Assembly (NCBI GenBank): GCA_026874595.1
Contig: CM049311.1
Location: forward strand, 45,881,676 to 45,945,675
Source of the DNA: Sipunculus nudus
Lineage: Eukaryota; Annelida; Sipuncula; Golfingiida; Sipunculidae
DNA: 64,000 nucleotides
Direction: 5' to 3'
The notes beneath the pieces are model-generated. The model was not told the DNA's origin, ran no database searches, and was given only the letters and a program-made list of their open reading frames with translations. Made by a program: the position numbers and the translations under genes. The number at the start of each line of letters is the position of its first letter. The stretch's first letter is position 1. Shown piece by piece: positions 1 to 13,171 of this stretch.

Positions 1-765
1 AACATTAAAAATGTAGGATTATGACGGAAGCAACTTGATCTTGGAAGTAACCATGAACACAGATAATCTAGAACGAGCACGTGACATGTATGTGATATTT
101 TGTTTGGTGATTATAATATAACAGCATTTATCGGGAGTTGTTTTCCAGGTTTGGGATAAAACATTATATGGATGTACATGGTTTGTCCCTTCGGAAATTT
201 ACGCAGTCACAACCATAAACATAATGTGGCGCAAATTATATTTTCATCAAAATTGTTCTATATATATCTCAGAAAAGAAGAGTGGCGCGGCTCAAATAAA
301 ACAGTTTTCTGTAACACTTGCAATATTATATAGAGGGGAGAAGTTGGTTAAATTGGACAAACCAATGTGTCAGCGGTTTGACTGTATGAGGTATTATCAT
401 ATTACTTATAGTACACGCAGTCTTGCTTAAAATGTTGTATCTATAACATCGAAATTCAAGAAGAGCTTCCGCCTTGATTTCGGGTTTGATTCGTCCAGCC
501 CACTGTCCGTTTCTTTTCGTCTCTGGCGTGCCATGGTAACACATGGTTTTATTAAGTGTTGGTCTGACGGGGAGTACATGTGCAATGAAAACGCTTCACA
601 CTTGAATGCAGTTGTGGATAAAGTTCAAGCGGACTGTATAACTCTTGTTTTGGGACGGCCGTGGGTGGATTGTAAATTTGTAATGAGTGAGGCGGTAACA
701 CGTGATAGAGCGGTTAAATTTTCATGGTTTCAACTTAATTCTCTGGTTAAGTTGAATGATAAAAG

Positions 766-767
<2 letters not shown>
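1..767. other. Non-coding, nothing recognised
   Basis: Only short unrelated open frames of 68-108 codons are present, with no recognisable domain, no splice-bounded conserved exon and no RNA gene. The longest frame runs into the TA microsatellite that follows, so its tail is a run of Ile-Tyr. Confidence 0.6.

Positions 768-827
<60 letters not shown>
768..827. repeat. (TA)n microsatellite, about 30 units
   Basis: Uninterrupted TA dinucleotide run read directly from the sequence. It is one of several pure TA tracts in the window (others near 18.84, 26.74, 41.13, 41.75, 52.1-52.3 and 59.70 kb). Confidence 0.97.
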
Positions 828-830
<3 letters not shown>

Positions 831-1412
831 TTGTGCAATGCATTCCTCGGTATAACTAAAATACAATTTAGAAATGCAACTGATAATTAATGACTTTTGT
901 ATTAGCCGTGGGTGAGTGGAATTCTTGGCAGACGGAATTGGCGCGTCAGGAGTAGGCCTATCACTTGGGCTTGGTACACGTCATGCTTGTAGAAAACAGT
1001 TGTTAGAAGATAGCAACATTCAGGGTTTATAAGAGGTCTCCATTGAAAGGCAAGCGCGAGATTCCAGAAATACCCAAGCGCCGACGGTGTATTTCCAAAC
1101 TGAACTCCAGGGGTCCAAGTTGTAATGTCTGTTCAATTGGAGCTGGGACCGACGGGAGTAATGAGCGATTTTACCATCAATCCTAGAACCGGCCCATAGG
1201 TGTGAACGGCGAGACCAGGCGTGATCAATCAATCCACTCTCCTACCCAGCAGCTGGCGTGATGAACGGCCAGGAAATCGTGGTCACTGACTGCACAACTT
1301 CCGGGAATTCACGGGTCAGTTGGGGCGTGATCCACTGCATGGCCAGGGTGCAAACCGAAACTCATAGCGATCTGCCGTGAATGCCATGAGGAAAAGGAGA
1401 AAGAAACGTCAC

Positions 1413-1415
<3 letters not shown>
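828..1415. other. Non-coding, nothing recognised
   Basis: Mixed-composition sequence with no convincing coding frame. The only frames are under 75 codons and have no recognisable similarity. Confidence 0.55.

Positions 1416-1460
<45 letters not shown>
1416..1460. repeat. (GA)n microsatellite, about 22 units
   Basis: Uninterrupted GA run. The preceding words (aacgtcaccaa followed by GA-rich sequence) recur near 1637-1660, before a GA and GT tract, so the flank plus repeat seems to have been duplicated locally. Confidence 0.95.
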
Positions 1461-1462
<2 letters not shown>

Positions 1463-2298
1463 AGTTTACAGGCATTGAATGATTTTATTGTCAATGCTTG
1501 TATATACATCTATGTAAATAAATATTTGAATATAATTCTAAGTTAATACCATATTTCATAATAGCATTATTATACTGATAGATATTTAAAAATAAACATG
1601 CTTAGAATTGTCTGATCTATTCGCATAAAGTAAATAACGTCACCAAGGAGAAAGAGAGAGTGTGTGTGTGTGTGCAGTTGTAGGTGTAATTATGTAAATC
1701 CAGTTATATTTTCATTAACCTTACTTCCTTTTGCTTGTTCAGCCACCCGAGACATTGAGTCACATGACGAGACGGGTACGGACCGCGAGGTCGCTGAGAA
1801 CATGGTCGTAAAAGTGTTTTTTTTTATAATGGAGTTGTGACGTCACGCCTGGGTTAACCCCTTGTATGACCGCGTCATACAACGTCAGTGTAAGTCAATG
1901 TAACATTAAGCATCAACAATACGCCACAATTGTACAGATGGACTGGATTGTATGTACGATGAGAGCGGCCCGTTTTCTACAAGCTTTCAACAAGCTACAC
2001 ATCCATACAGGTCCATAAATAAGCGATTTTATGTAGTGATGGTAGGAGGCCCTGTGTAATAGCACTTGGTCTATTCTATGTGATATTCCTTTACAAGTCT
2101 GCCTCAATACAAACACCATAAGATCCAACATACAGCGTGGAGGAGGTTCTGTACAATCTCAGCCCATGTACGTTTGACTTGATATTATATTTATATTACT
2201 ATTATTTCAAATTTATATTCTTCATATATTGCAAATGGTCTTGACGCCAACATGTTTCATGTGTATAAAAGACCTGGCCGATTGGAACAGCTACAAAC
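1461..2298. other. Non-coding, nothing recognised
   Basis: No frame above 72 codons and no recognisable RNA. A short GA/GT tract lies near 1650-1673. Otherwise there is no internal repeat that I can see. Confidence 0.55.
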
Positions 2299-3113
2299 CT
2301 AATGTCCAACAGACCAGTGCTCCCCATACCAGTATTATACAGACCAATGCCGCATGTACCAATGTCCTACAGACCAATGCTGCATGTACCAATATCCCAC
2401 AGACCAAATCCACTGGTACTAGTGTCCCACAGACCAATGCCGCGTGTACCAATGTCCCACAGAACAACGCCTCATGTACCAATGTCCCACAGACCAAACC
2501 TATTGGCACCATGCAGTGTCCAACAGACAGAATCCACTGCTATTAGTGTCCCACAGACCTATGCCGCATGTACCAATGTCACACAGACCAACGCCGAATG
2601 TACCAATGTCCAACAGACCAAATCCACTGGTACTAGTGTCCCACAGACCAATGTCGCATGTACCAATGTCCCACAGAACAACGCCGCATGTACCAATGTC
2701 GCACAGACCAACGCCGAATGTACCAATTGTCCAACAGACCAAATCCACTGGTACTAGTGTCCCACAGACCAATGTCACAGTTCTAATGTCCTACAGCCCA
2801 AGGCAATCTGTACCAATATCCTACAGACCAATGTCCCTTGTACCAATGACCTACATACCCATGCCAATTGGAACAATGTCCCACAGACCAATACCCCCAG
2901 TACAAATGTCCCTCAGACACATATGCTTCCTTGTATCACTGTCCCATAGACCAATGCTTCCTTTTCCCACTTTCCTACCGTCAATGCCAATTGTAAGCTA
3001 GTATACTGTCCCACAGACCCATGCCCCTTGTCCCACAGACTAATGCCCTCTGTATAAATATGCCACAGAACAATGTCTCTATATATGAACCTACCAATGT
3101 CCCAAAGACTATT
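2299..3113. repeat. 30-bp minisatellite array (about 27 units, degenerate at the 3' end)
   Basis: The core word CCAATGTCCCACAGACCAAT recurs at close to 30-bp steps, with alternating middle sections (gccgcatgta versus atccactggtacta). Because 30 is a multiple of three, several frames stay open on both strands and give 10-residue peptide repeats such as MSHRPMPHVP. I read this as a minisatellite and not a gene: the frames are open in more than one phase, there is no signal peptide or conserved domain, and the units drift without codon-position bias. Degenerate units continue weakly to about 3420. Confidence 0.9.
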
Positions 3114-3263
3114 CCTCCCCCCCCCCCCCCCACACACACACACACGCTAAGTCCCCCCCCCCTCACACACCAAGTCCTCCCCCCACACACACACACCAAG
3201 TCCCCCCCCCCACCACACACCAAGTCCCCCCCCCCCTCCCCACACACACACACACACACCAAG
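3114..3263. repeat. Poly(C)/(CA)n compound tract
   Basis: Four to five blocks of C-run, then CACACA, then the word CCAAGTCC. It looks like a 30-bp-type unit invaded by homopolymer and CA expansion, directly continuous with the minisatellite on its left. Confidence 0.9.
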
Positions 3264-3574
3264 TCCCTCAAATCAATGCTCCTGACATCAGCATTCCTCG
3301 GAATCATGTACTTTCACAGACCAGTGTACCGCAGACAATTTTCCTCAGACAAATTGACCTCAACCAATATTCTTCAGGTCAATACTCGTACAGGCCATGC
3401 TGACATAGACTATTCCCTGTATTGCCCATGCAGTTAGTCCAAAGGTCAACGATGTCCAAAAAAAAAAAAAAACATGTTCACAAGATGAATTTCAATGTAC
3501 CGCAGACAACATTCCCTACACCAAAACAACGCCAACATACCTTTAAAAGCTTTTTCATAAGAACAAGGATCCAC

Positions 3575-3576
<2 letters not shown>

Positions 3577-3621
<45 letters not shown>

Positions 3622-3633
3622 TATTATTATTAT
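3577..3633. repeat. (ATT)n microsatellite
   Basis: Trinucleotide run with one or two interruptions, read directly. Confidence 0.95.
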
Positions 3634-3851
3634 CTATATAATTAATACGGAGTTGGGTTATTTTCTAGACCACGGTTTACCTGCTTCCTTTTCGATTTGA
3701 ATCTCCAAATTCGGCAGACGTATCGGTTGTGTGCTCTTCTAGGACAAGTTTGTTTTATTTTGCGGGATTATGCCCTATCAAGCTGAATAATTAATAATTT
3801 TAATATTTCCCCATTAGGTGCCCCTATTTCGTTTGTGCTGCAAGGTTTCTC

Positions 3852-4705
3852 CACGCCTGTGACTTTTTTTCAGGAGGCGCCTCGGGGATTTTCACTGGCC
3901 TGTTAAGACCGTGGCTAGAGCGCATGTCCTGCCTAAAAGGCATTTCCGTGCAATACGCGGTCACGCGGGTCCACTATAATCCCCATTGATCCCCCATATC
4001 CATTAATTGTAACGCCTCTAAAGGAATTTTCTCTCTCAAAAGGAAGTAAAGGTTTTTAATCCAAAAACCACATGACTTTGCTTTCAATGCGAGGGCTTTT
4101 CAGTGTGGTCAACATTGCGCACTGAGTCCAGTGATGTGACCGCCGTTTGACAAATTTTTCTTGGGTTATAGGTATGTTGATTTTTATAAATTTAAAAAAT
4201 ATCTTTCCATGATAACCATGGTTTCAAAAGTTCGGCCAAGTCATGTGTTTATGAAGGTTTTTTTTTTTAAAAGAAGTCCCACAAATTAATTATCATTCGG
4301 TTGGGTGGGGGTGGGGAGGGGGGGGGGGTCACATATCTTTGTTAAGCTCCTTTGTCTGTAGGGACGGTGAAACAAGAAAACATATCACCAGTACATCTTT
4401 AAATTGATTACAAACTAGAGTCTGTAGTCAGGGCGTACAGACTTCCACCAGAATCTCCTTTAATATCAGTCATGTGTTCACGTGTATGCGTTTCATGTAT
4501 GAACACATGTTATGCTTCAGTAACATGAGTTCACCTTGCGAGTGACAGAACAAATAAATACGAATGTGTGGCTTCCACACGGTGACAAAGGAATGGTAAG
4601 AAAATGAGAAAATATATATTGTGGTGATTCTTATTACCTCCAAAATATAATGGACTATTGATATATCTTTACCCTAACCCTCTACAAATATTTAGCAAAA
4701 CATTT
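3852..4705. repeat. Diverged tandem duplication, copy 1
   Basis: Collinear blocks match the following 0.64 kb: ACTTTTTTTCAGGAGG (3862) with CACTTTTTCAGGAGG (4718), the word CTTTCCATGATAACCATGGT at 4203 and again at 4961, and the GTGACAAAGGAATGG block near 4580 again near 5180. Offsets change from about 854 to about 758 because copy 1 holds roughly 90 extra bases (3884-3975). No coding frame survives. Identity of the family is unknown; it may be an old transposon pair. Confidence 0.8.
3898..3985 (+). other. tRNA-like / possible SINE head
   Basis: This is the block present in copy 1 but absent from copy 2 of the local duplication. GTGGCTAGAGCGC resembles the D-arm/A-box region of tRNA-derived SINEs, and CGGTCACGCGGGTCC followed by AATCCCC resembles a decayed B-box. 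No convincing cloverleaf can be folded by eye, so it is not called as a functional tRNA. Confidence 0.25.
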
Positions 4706-5347
4706 TTCGCCTGTCACACTTTTTCAGGAGGAGGCGACCTGTAATCCCCACTAAATCCCATTTCCATTATATCGCCTTTTAAGGAATTTTACTCTGTCAA
4801 AAGGAAGTGAAGATTTTAAATTTAAGCGCGGGACACATGTCCACATAATTCTTTTAATGGGGCACTTTTCCGTTGAGTGGACACAAAGAGCTGAGACCCT
4901 TTACACGATCACCGTTTTATAGGTTTACAGGTGTGTTGATTTTTATACATTCAGAAGTATCTTTCCATGATAACCATGGTTTTAATAGTTCGGCCGATTT
5001 ATGGGTTGTTTAAAAAAAAATCCTCGGTCTCTTGGGGACTTTGAAACCCCCGCCAGAATCTACTAGTCAGTCGTTCGTTCTTACGTGCACGTTTCATGTA
5101 AAACATGGTCATGGTCCAGAAACACGGGTACACCAGGCGAGTGGCAGAACAACTGCATACGAATGGGCGGCTTCTACTCGGTGACAAAGGAATAGCCCCT
5201 TATAATTATTCCTTTGTGGAATTGTGATTATGGAACTTAAGGAAAAAATATATTAGGGTGATTCCGATTATCTTCAAAAATGTAATGGATTACGGATGCA
5301 GTTTTACTCTATCCCTCTACACATTTTCAGCAAAATCTGTATAATAC
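4706..5347. repeat. Diverged tandem duplication, copy 2
   Basis: Second copy of the unit described at 3852-4705, with many substitutions and small indels. The shared order of at least five blocks supports a true duplication and argues against chance similarity. The shared CTTTCCATGATAACCATGGT word is the best conserved portion. Confidence 0.8.
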
Positions 5348-6092
5348 ATTTTGCGTTAATTTGCTGAAAGATAATGCAACGAACCTAGGCTCAAGTGGTT
5401 TCTTTGCTAAATGCTTTCATCGAAATATGTTACCTGCTTTCTTTTTATCTGCATGGGAGAGTTGTCAATTTTGCATCAGATCTGCTTATTCCATGATAAT
5501 TTACAGTACTTATACTACTTATACTACTAAAAATTTAATGCTGTTGGAATATATTTTTCTGGGCCTATCTTTTTTACATTGGCAGCTATACGTTTCGCGT
5601 ACAAGAGACTTCAACGAGATATGCATGTGTAGACAAATAACGCATGTGTCTGTCAACATGCCTTAGACTATATACCCTCAACTTACTACACTGAATAAAC
5701 ATCGTGTTTCACGATGTCGCCTGAGCTTCAACTAATACAAAGCAACTTTCATATAAGTTCACGGTAGAATGCTTCTTAATACAAATCGTTATATCTACGA
5801 TATTTCCCAAGCAATGAAGCTGTCGGACCTATGTTAATTGTTAACAGGAAAAAAAATTATTTTTTGTGTAGTTTTTTGGAATAGAATATTTTTTTTCTTT
5901 CTATGTTGTTGTTTTGGGGGAGGGTGTTCCTGGAGAATTCTAGCAGAAGTAATCTTCATATCATATAAATGAAACACATGACAAAAGTTCTTGCAAAAAC
6001 CTTAGGATTAAAATATGCGTCGTTTAGTGCCTATCGGCTCATTACAAAATTTTGCATCAGATAGAGCCGATGATTTTCCACGGGAGCAGCAA
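5348..6092. other. Non-coding, nothing recognised
   Basis: AT-rich sequence with one 101-codon frame (5361-5666) that shows no recognisable domain. No repeats noted. Confidence 0.5.
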
Positions 6093-6160
6093 GTTATTAT
6101 TATTATTATTATTTTTATTATTATTATTATTATTGTCATTATTATTATTATTATTATTAT
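6093..6160. repeat. (ATT)n microsatellite, interrupted
   Basis: ATT run with TTT and GTC interruptions. It causes the long Ile or Asn runs in the overlapping open frames on each strand. Confidence 0.95.
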
Positions 6161-7700
6161 CCGAGAGAAACAGGCTCACGCTAACTTGCAGCTCCACAGA
6201 AAAAAATATGTAATTGTAGATAATAAAAATAGCTGCCTGTGTCCTCAGAATATTTACATCTCGGTACTCTTCATTTATTTGAAGGGATTGAATAAGAAGC
6301 GCTCCGTCCGTCTGTGAGTGGAGATTAAACAACCCAGATCGGCTCCTCAAACACTTGTTCTCTCTGTCAATGGTTTAAATGGCAGGCCAACTGGCTACAG
6401 CTCGCTCGATTAAACGCTGTGAAGGCCCGCCTGTAAAAATTAAATGGCTTACAATATGGTCCTTGTACGCGAATTACACGGAGTATGATACAGCGGCTCC
6501 ACAATCATGTTGAGCCCTCACCAAAGGGAGGTGACCTCCGTGAACCCTGTGTGACACCCACAAGAGGTCGCACGGCTCGAGTCCTCTAAACTGGCTACTG
6601 TATGCCCGTCATCCCATATCACTGCTAACCACGTTCAGAGACTCAAACACGACTTACGCACAAAGAATGCAATTATGCACATACTTCATGAGACCTAACA
6701 TAGTGATCTGACATACACCCCCCCCCCCCACACACACACACACGCACGCACGATCTTGATAGACTTACTTACACAGCCGTAGATACCAACAATAACTTTA
6801 CGAGCACAGAGCTTATCGGCAAACTGACTGACAACTTGTCTCTGGTAAACATGCCCGACTGTGTCAGCGGAAATGTCACAACATTAGAAGAGATTGTACA
6901 ACAAAACAGGTTGCACATGGTACATTATAGACCAGTATAAACATTCATTAAAATAAAGCAGGTTTCCAGTATTTTTTAAATTTCGAGCCTTGAAGGACAA
7001 TTGAATATCACCCACTAGAATGTGGAGAGAGCTAATAAATCGCATTCCTCTTGTATGTATTTGGCTGGATGAAGAGCACAAGAACCATCAGTGACAAAGC
7101 CGGGAGATAACCCAGAGTGGTCCGTCTATTGGAGGTACGGACATGTGTCAGCCCTGTTAGATAGGCTTGTCCTTTTCGAAGTTTTACATCCAGCGAATGA
7201 CCGCTCCTCTGGGGGAATCTACCAAACGGACGGATTTATTAGCTTGTATACCAGGGAGCGACGCTGCAAGAGCCGCTATAAACAAGCAGGTACCCGCCAA
7301 CATGAGCAATTTTCATCGACCTTGAAGTCCGCGGGCAAGATTACAGGCTCCTTACTTGCCTTTCTGAGCCTGAAAGACACCCGACAGTTATCCCTTGAAC
7401 GAAGTGCAGCATGCGAGGGCCACATTTACCTGTAAAACAAAAGTACTTTAGTGTTATAACCACTGTCCACCCAACCTTGCCTGTGCTGAAGGAAGGGCTT
7501 TTACTTAAATCAAGTGAAGCTGATACCCCCAGCCTAAAGTAACAATATATATATATACGGCTCACCGGACAATATCCCAGTTATACTACTTCTTGTGAAT
7601 TTCATATTGATTGGAGTAAGTTAATCCAGATCACGGACGACTCGACACGTCTGTTCCTGATGATTAATTTTTGTCCAATAGTTGATGTCGTTTAATGTTA
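6161..7700. other. Non-coding; C-run/CA tract at 6718-6751
   Basis: No gene recognised. Contains a C12 plus (CA)n tract at 6718-6751 and a short (TA)n at 7545-7556. A 114-codon frame at 7091-7435 has ordinary amino-acid composition but no recognisable domain, and I would not call it without transcript evidence. Confidence 0.5.
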
Positions 7701-9336
7701 AACAAGGGACCCATGGGTCACTGTATTAGGCTGAAGTTGACCTTGAAGGCAAAAATCTAAAATAATATCAAATGGAGATAAAGTCTGAGAAGAAGATGTA
7801 ATATAGGCCCTGACTGGTTGATATGATTAAAGAAATTGTTGCAAATAATATTTGTGATCTGACCATGTGTTTCCTAATGTTGAAACTGAAGCATGTAAGC
7901 ATTTTGTGAATATAAGATCTGTACTATTACTATGATCATTGGTGGGCTTTTTGATAAGCTATTGACAGTTCAGCAGTTTATACATTTGTCCAAATAGATC
8001 CTAAATTATTATTCAACCATTTTTTTTAATTTTAAAAAATTTATACAGTTTCCATAGAGTTTCCAATCCATAGGTGGAAGGACATTGTGGGTGCGGAGGA
8101 GGTGGGTGCGTGGTTTGAGTTACAACACCCTTGTATATATATACAGGATATGAAATTTAATTTAACAGTGCTTACAGGAAAGAAAATTTATGAATAATTA
8201 TTAAATATATAAAAACAGGTAGAGAGATGGAAAAACACTTTAATTCTGATTCTACTGAGGCAGGAAAATAATGAACAAATGTTGCATTACATCCTTACTC
8301 TTTCTTATTACATCCAATTTCCATTTTAAGTTCATAAATTTTACTATGCATTTACAGTATAACATATATATCTGAATATTTAAGCTGATTCACAATTTTT
8401 AATTGCATCAACATTTAAAGCTTAATTGGTCAGTTAACATCACATTATGCACACAGATGATTTTTCACTAAATATATATATTCTTTAAATTTGCAAAGCA
8501 AAAAATATCTGAAAATAACACTTGATTAAGAATTCACAAATCTTAATTGCATTTTTATTTATCCATGATTTGGCTCATATATTATTAAATGATGCCTACT
8601 GATTGGTTTAATTATATTTTAATTCGCTTTTATTATTTAAAAGGAAATTAATTTCTAAAATGATACATTACCACATTAACAGATCAAATCCTTATGCATG
8701 TGTACGTGCTGTGAAAATTAAATCAAATGTACTTACAAGGAAAAAACGTGCCATGGTCAAAGTTGGGCAAAATTTAATCTACTGATTTTATATTTATGCT
8801 AATAACTTAAAAAGTTTATAAAATTCAGAATTAATTTTGGGTATACATTTGAATCTTGATTAAATAAAGGTATATCCCTGAAAAAAGTCTCTAGCTTCAA
8901 CAATTATCATGTTAAGCGAATAAATATCTTTCCTGATTTTTTAAAAAGAGCATTATGTTTGGGGCCTTAACTTTTAAAAATACGTAATACTCACCTAATT
9001 TCTGGCATGTACATAGGAACAATACTTATATAGGAAATAGGAAATACAATAGGAAATACTTAAGGTATGAAGAAAAACAGATAAGTGGTTTTGATATAAA
9101 GCAGTTCTAAAATGTGTGAATGGGTTTTTAATGGAAATTTGAGGTTTTTCATTAATTTTTCAAAGGAACCAAGTCGCAGTGATCCAGTTTTCGGTTTGGT
9201 AGGAGATCTTGGAGACATCTAACAGTATGCCAAATTTTGGATTCGTAGGTCTAACGGTTTCAAAACGCGCTAGTCTTAAGGACGGACGGACAATGGACCA
9301 TAGCTGCTCAGATGACTTGTATTCAGCTGAGCTATA
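7701..9336 (+). mobile_element. Possible degraded HINE-like element
   Basis: The left boundary has AACAAGGGACCCATGGGTCA, the same head motif found at 32587 and 37192. The right boundary near 9279-9336 has GGACGGACGGACAA followed by an imperfect hairpin (GCTCAG...CTGAGC) and then GCTATAAAA, like the tails at 34130 and 40283. The 1.6 kb between is AT-rich and lacks the recognisable cores of the other copies. Head and tail are seen; that they belong to a single element is inference. Confidence 0.4.
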
Positions 9337-10878
9337 AAAAAAAAAAAAACCCTGTAAAATAGGATGTGTATTTAAGTTTTGAATATTGTCAGTGATGTGA
9401 TAGGAGTAACCTAGTTAGTTTCTTTGGAGGAGAGCTCCGTTTTCAGATGTAGAAATGTTCAGGTTCCCGCCACGGTGGAGGAGAACCAATCCATCTTAAT
9501 TTGCGACATTGTTCCTTATCGGTTATCTGGCCGAGGCAGACTTGTGAATGTTCATTACAAACACGACGTGTGACGGCGCTGCCCGTGTGGTACCTCCTCA
9601 AGTTGCGGTAGCTCTGCCCAGGATCCACGATAAGGCTGTGTCCACGCGGGCTCTCCGGCTCACCTCTGGCCTTTATCTGGGACAGGTAGAGACTGAGAGC
9701 GCTGATCGTTGGTTGGCCATACCGGCAGAACACGATCGATCAGAACCAGTAATACTCTGGACACAGTGGCATCCGAGGGAAGTAGTGGGTAGGGTCCGCA
9801 GGGACGGGCGGGTAGGCGCTAGGACTGTCAGTTTTATGATGAATTAGGTACAAAGCTGGCCGCAGATAAACATAAAAACAGGGCTAAGCGCTATCGGCAC
9901 AAATCCCAATTTTGATCAATAAAACTGGCTGCTGTTTTGAGCCAATAGCCCCGATCTGTTTAAGGAGAGGAACGTTAACGAACCGTCCTGATACACCAAG
10001 GATAATATTTAACGTGGCGTCCGCATGTCTGTGAAGTTTAATGTATGAAGCCCATTATTCCTGCGATGCCACGTAAAGCTTTACAAACCCTGATATTGTG
10101 AGCCCAGCACGGCATCCAGCACGACCACAGTGTATACACAACAGACCCCAGGAAACCTCACTCACAGTCACCAGGTACCCGCACACCAGCAGCTCATAGC
10201 TTCACTACACGCCATCAGTAAGACCCGAGGAGAGACACCAAAACGACACTTCACAAGTTTCAGTGTCTGTAGCATGCTGTGATGAAGGGTTACTGGCGTA
10301 AAAGATAGGAGGGAACAGAGTTAAATAGTTATAGATTCTTTCTTTTTAACAAACCATACAAATTTCGACGTTTTAAATCGTGAAAAATAATGAAAACATT
10401 TCAGTGACCTTCTATTCTTATTTGATAACAATACCGGTTTATTATAGGTCTAACATGCACGTTAAACAAACTTTTATTCATGTAACCAGCAAGAGAGTTG
10501 CCATTTAGTGGTTAAAGGTGCTAATGGTACAACTACTTCAGTGGATTAATACTTAATTTACCAAAGTTGTTTAAAAACTGTATTTATGTGTAATGTCCCG
10601 AGATATTATCCTGACACTGTGAGAGATTGGTCCAATGAGCAGACAGAGCACATGGAAATTAAAATGTCAAGAACAGTCGAGCAATTTGATCAATGCAACA
10701 GAAATAAATGACCATGCAGTGATATATATACTTCGTCTGATGCCAAACAACGTATCCACTGAACAAGGGAATTCGAGGGTAAGCTCCAGGCAATTCGAGG
10801 AACTTGAATTTGTCCCTGAAATGCTGCATGCATAGGATTCTTGCACACACAGGGCTTCAGGCCGCGGCGGTCATCATG
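9337..10878. other. Non-coding; GC-richer island at 9440-9850 with opposed open frames
   Basis: Frames of 99 codons on the plus strand (9548-9847) and 96 codons on the minus strand (9443-9733) overlap in a locally GC-richer stretch. Neither matches a family I recognise. The rest shows nothing. Confidence 0.4.
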
Positions 10879-13171
10879 GGATACAGAGGGACAGAGGCTG
10901 ATGTACCTGATACAGAGGGACAAAGGCTGATGTATCTGATACCGAGGGACACAGGCTGATGTATCTGATACAGAGGGACAGAAGCTAATGTACCTGATAC
11001 AGAGGGGCACAGGCTGATGTACCTGCAGGATACAGAGGGACAGAGGCCGATGTACCTGATACAGAGGACAGAGGCTGATGTACCTGCATGATACAGAGGG
11101 ACAGAGGCTGATGTACCTGATACAGAGGGACAGAGGCTGACGTACCTGATACAGAGGGACACAGGCTGATGTACCTGATACAGAGGGACACAGGCTGATG
11201 TGTCTGCATGATACAGAGGGACACAGGCTGATGTACCTGATACAGAGGGACAGAGGCTGATGTACCTGATACAGAGGGACACAGGCTGATGTACCTGATA
11301 CAGAAAGACAGAGGCTGATGTACCTGATACAGAGGGACAGGGGCTGATGTACCTGATACAGAGGGACAGAGGCTGATGTACCTGATACAGAGGGACAGAG
11401 GCTGATGTACCTGATACAGAAGGACAGAGGCTGATGTACCTGATACAGAGGGACAGAGGCTGATGTACCTGATACAGAGGGACAGAGGCTGACGTACCTG
11501 ATACAGAGGGGCAGAGGCTGATGTACCTGATAGAGGGACACAGGCTGATGTACCTGATACAGAGGGACAGAGGCTGACGTACCTGATACAGAGGGGCAGA
11601 GGCTGATGTACCTGATAGAGGGACACAGGCTGATGTACCTGATACAGAGTGACACAGGCTGATGTACCTGATAGAGGGACACAGGCTGATGTACCTGATA
11701 CAGAGGGACAGAGGCTGACGTACCTGATACAGAGGGGCAGAGGCTGATGTACCTGATAGAGGGACACAGGCTGATGTACCTGATACAGAGGGACAGAGGC
11801 TGATGTACCTGATACAGAGGGACAGAGGCTGACGTACCTGATACAGAGGGGCAGAGGCTGATGTACCTGATAGAGGGACACAGGCTGATGTACCTGATAC
11901 AGAGGGACAGAGGCTGACGTACCTGATACAGAGGGGCAGAGGCTGATGTACCTGATAGAGGGACACAGGCTGATGTACCTGATACAGAGTGACACAGGCT
12001 GATGTGTCTGCATGATACAGAGGGACAGAGGCTGATGTACCTGATATAGAAAGACAGAGGCTGATGTACCTGATACAGAGGGACAGAGGCTGATGTACCT
12101 GATACAGAGGGACAGATGTTGATGTACTTGATACAAAGGGACACAGGCTGATGTACCTGATACAGAAGGACAGAGGCTGATGTACCTGATACAGAGGACA
12201 GAGGCTGATGTACCTGATACAGAGGACAGAGGCTGATGTACCTGATAAAGAGGGACAGAGGCTGACGTACCTGATACAGAAAGACAGAGGCTGATGTACC
12301 TGATACAGAGGGACAAAGGCTGACGTACCTGATACAGAGGGACAGAGGCTGATGTACCTGATACAGAGGGACACAGGCTAATATACCTGATACAGAGGGA
12401 CACAGGCTGATGTACCTGCATGATACAGAGGGACAGAGGCTGATGTACCTAATTATAGAAAGACAGAGGCTGAGGTACCTGATACAGAGGACAGAGGCTG
12501 ATGTACCTGATACAGAGGGACAGAGACTGATGTACCTGATACAGAGGGACAGAGGCTTATGTACCTGATACAGAGGAATAGAAGCCGATGTACCTGACAC
12601 AGAGGACAGAGGCTGATGTACCTGATACAGAGGACAGAGGCTGATGTACCTGATAGAGAGGGACAGAGGCTGATGTACCTGCATGATACAGAGGGACAGA
12701 GGCTGATGCACCTGATACAGAGGAACAGAGACCGATGTACCTGACACAGAGGACAGAGGCTGATGTACCTGATACAGAGGACAGAGGCTGATGTACCTGA
12801 TACAGAAAGACAGAGGCTGATGTACCTGATACAGAGGACAGAGGCTGATGTACCTGATACCGACGGACAGAGGTCGATGTATACCTGATACAGAGGACAG
12901 AGGCTGATGACCTGATACAGAAGGACAGAGGCTGATGTACCTGATACAGAGGGACACAGACTGATGTACCTGATACAGAGGGACAGAGGCTGATGTACCT
13001 GATACAGAGGACAGAGGCTGATGTACCTGATACAGAGGGACACAGGCTGATGTACCTGATACAGAGGGACACAGGCTGATGTACCTGATACAGAGGGACA
13101 CAGGCTGATGTACCTGATACAGAGGGACAGAGACTGATGTGCCTGATACAGAGTGACAGAGACTGATGTAA
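10879..13171. repeat. 29-bp minisatellite array A (about 79 units)
   Basis: Head-to-tail copies of a 29-bp unit, with core CTGATGTACCTGATACAGAG then GGACAGAGG. Variants of 27 bp (missing CA) and 28 bp (missing one G) are interspersed. Around 11490-11920 a trimer of 29+29+27 bp recurs at 85-bp steps, marked by CTGACGTACC (11491 to 11576, 11831 to 11916), which is higher-order structure. The minus strand has no stop in any phase of the unit, so an 837-codon frame spans the array and yields a 29-residue peptide period (three DNA units). I treat that as a by-product of the repeat. Confidence 0.95.

Noticed and set aside
2299-3113. Decapeptide-repeat protein in the 30-bp array
   Set aside because: Several frames are open on both strands and the start methionines lie inside repeats; nothing favours one frame.
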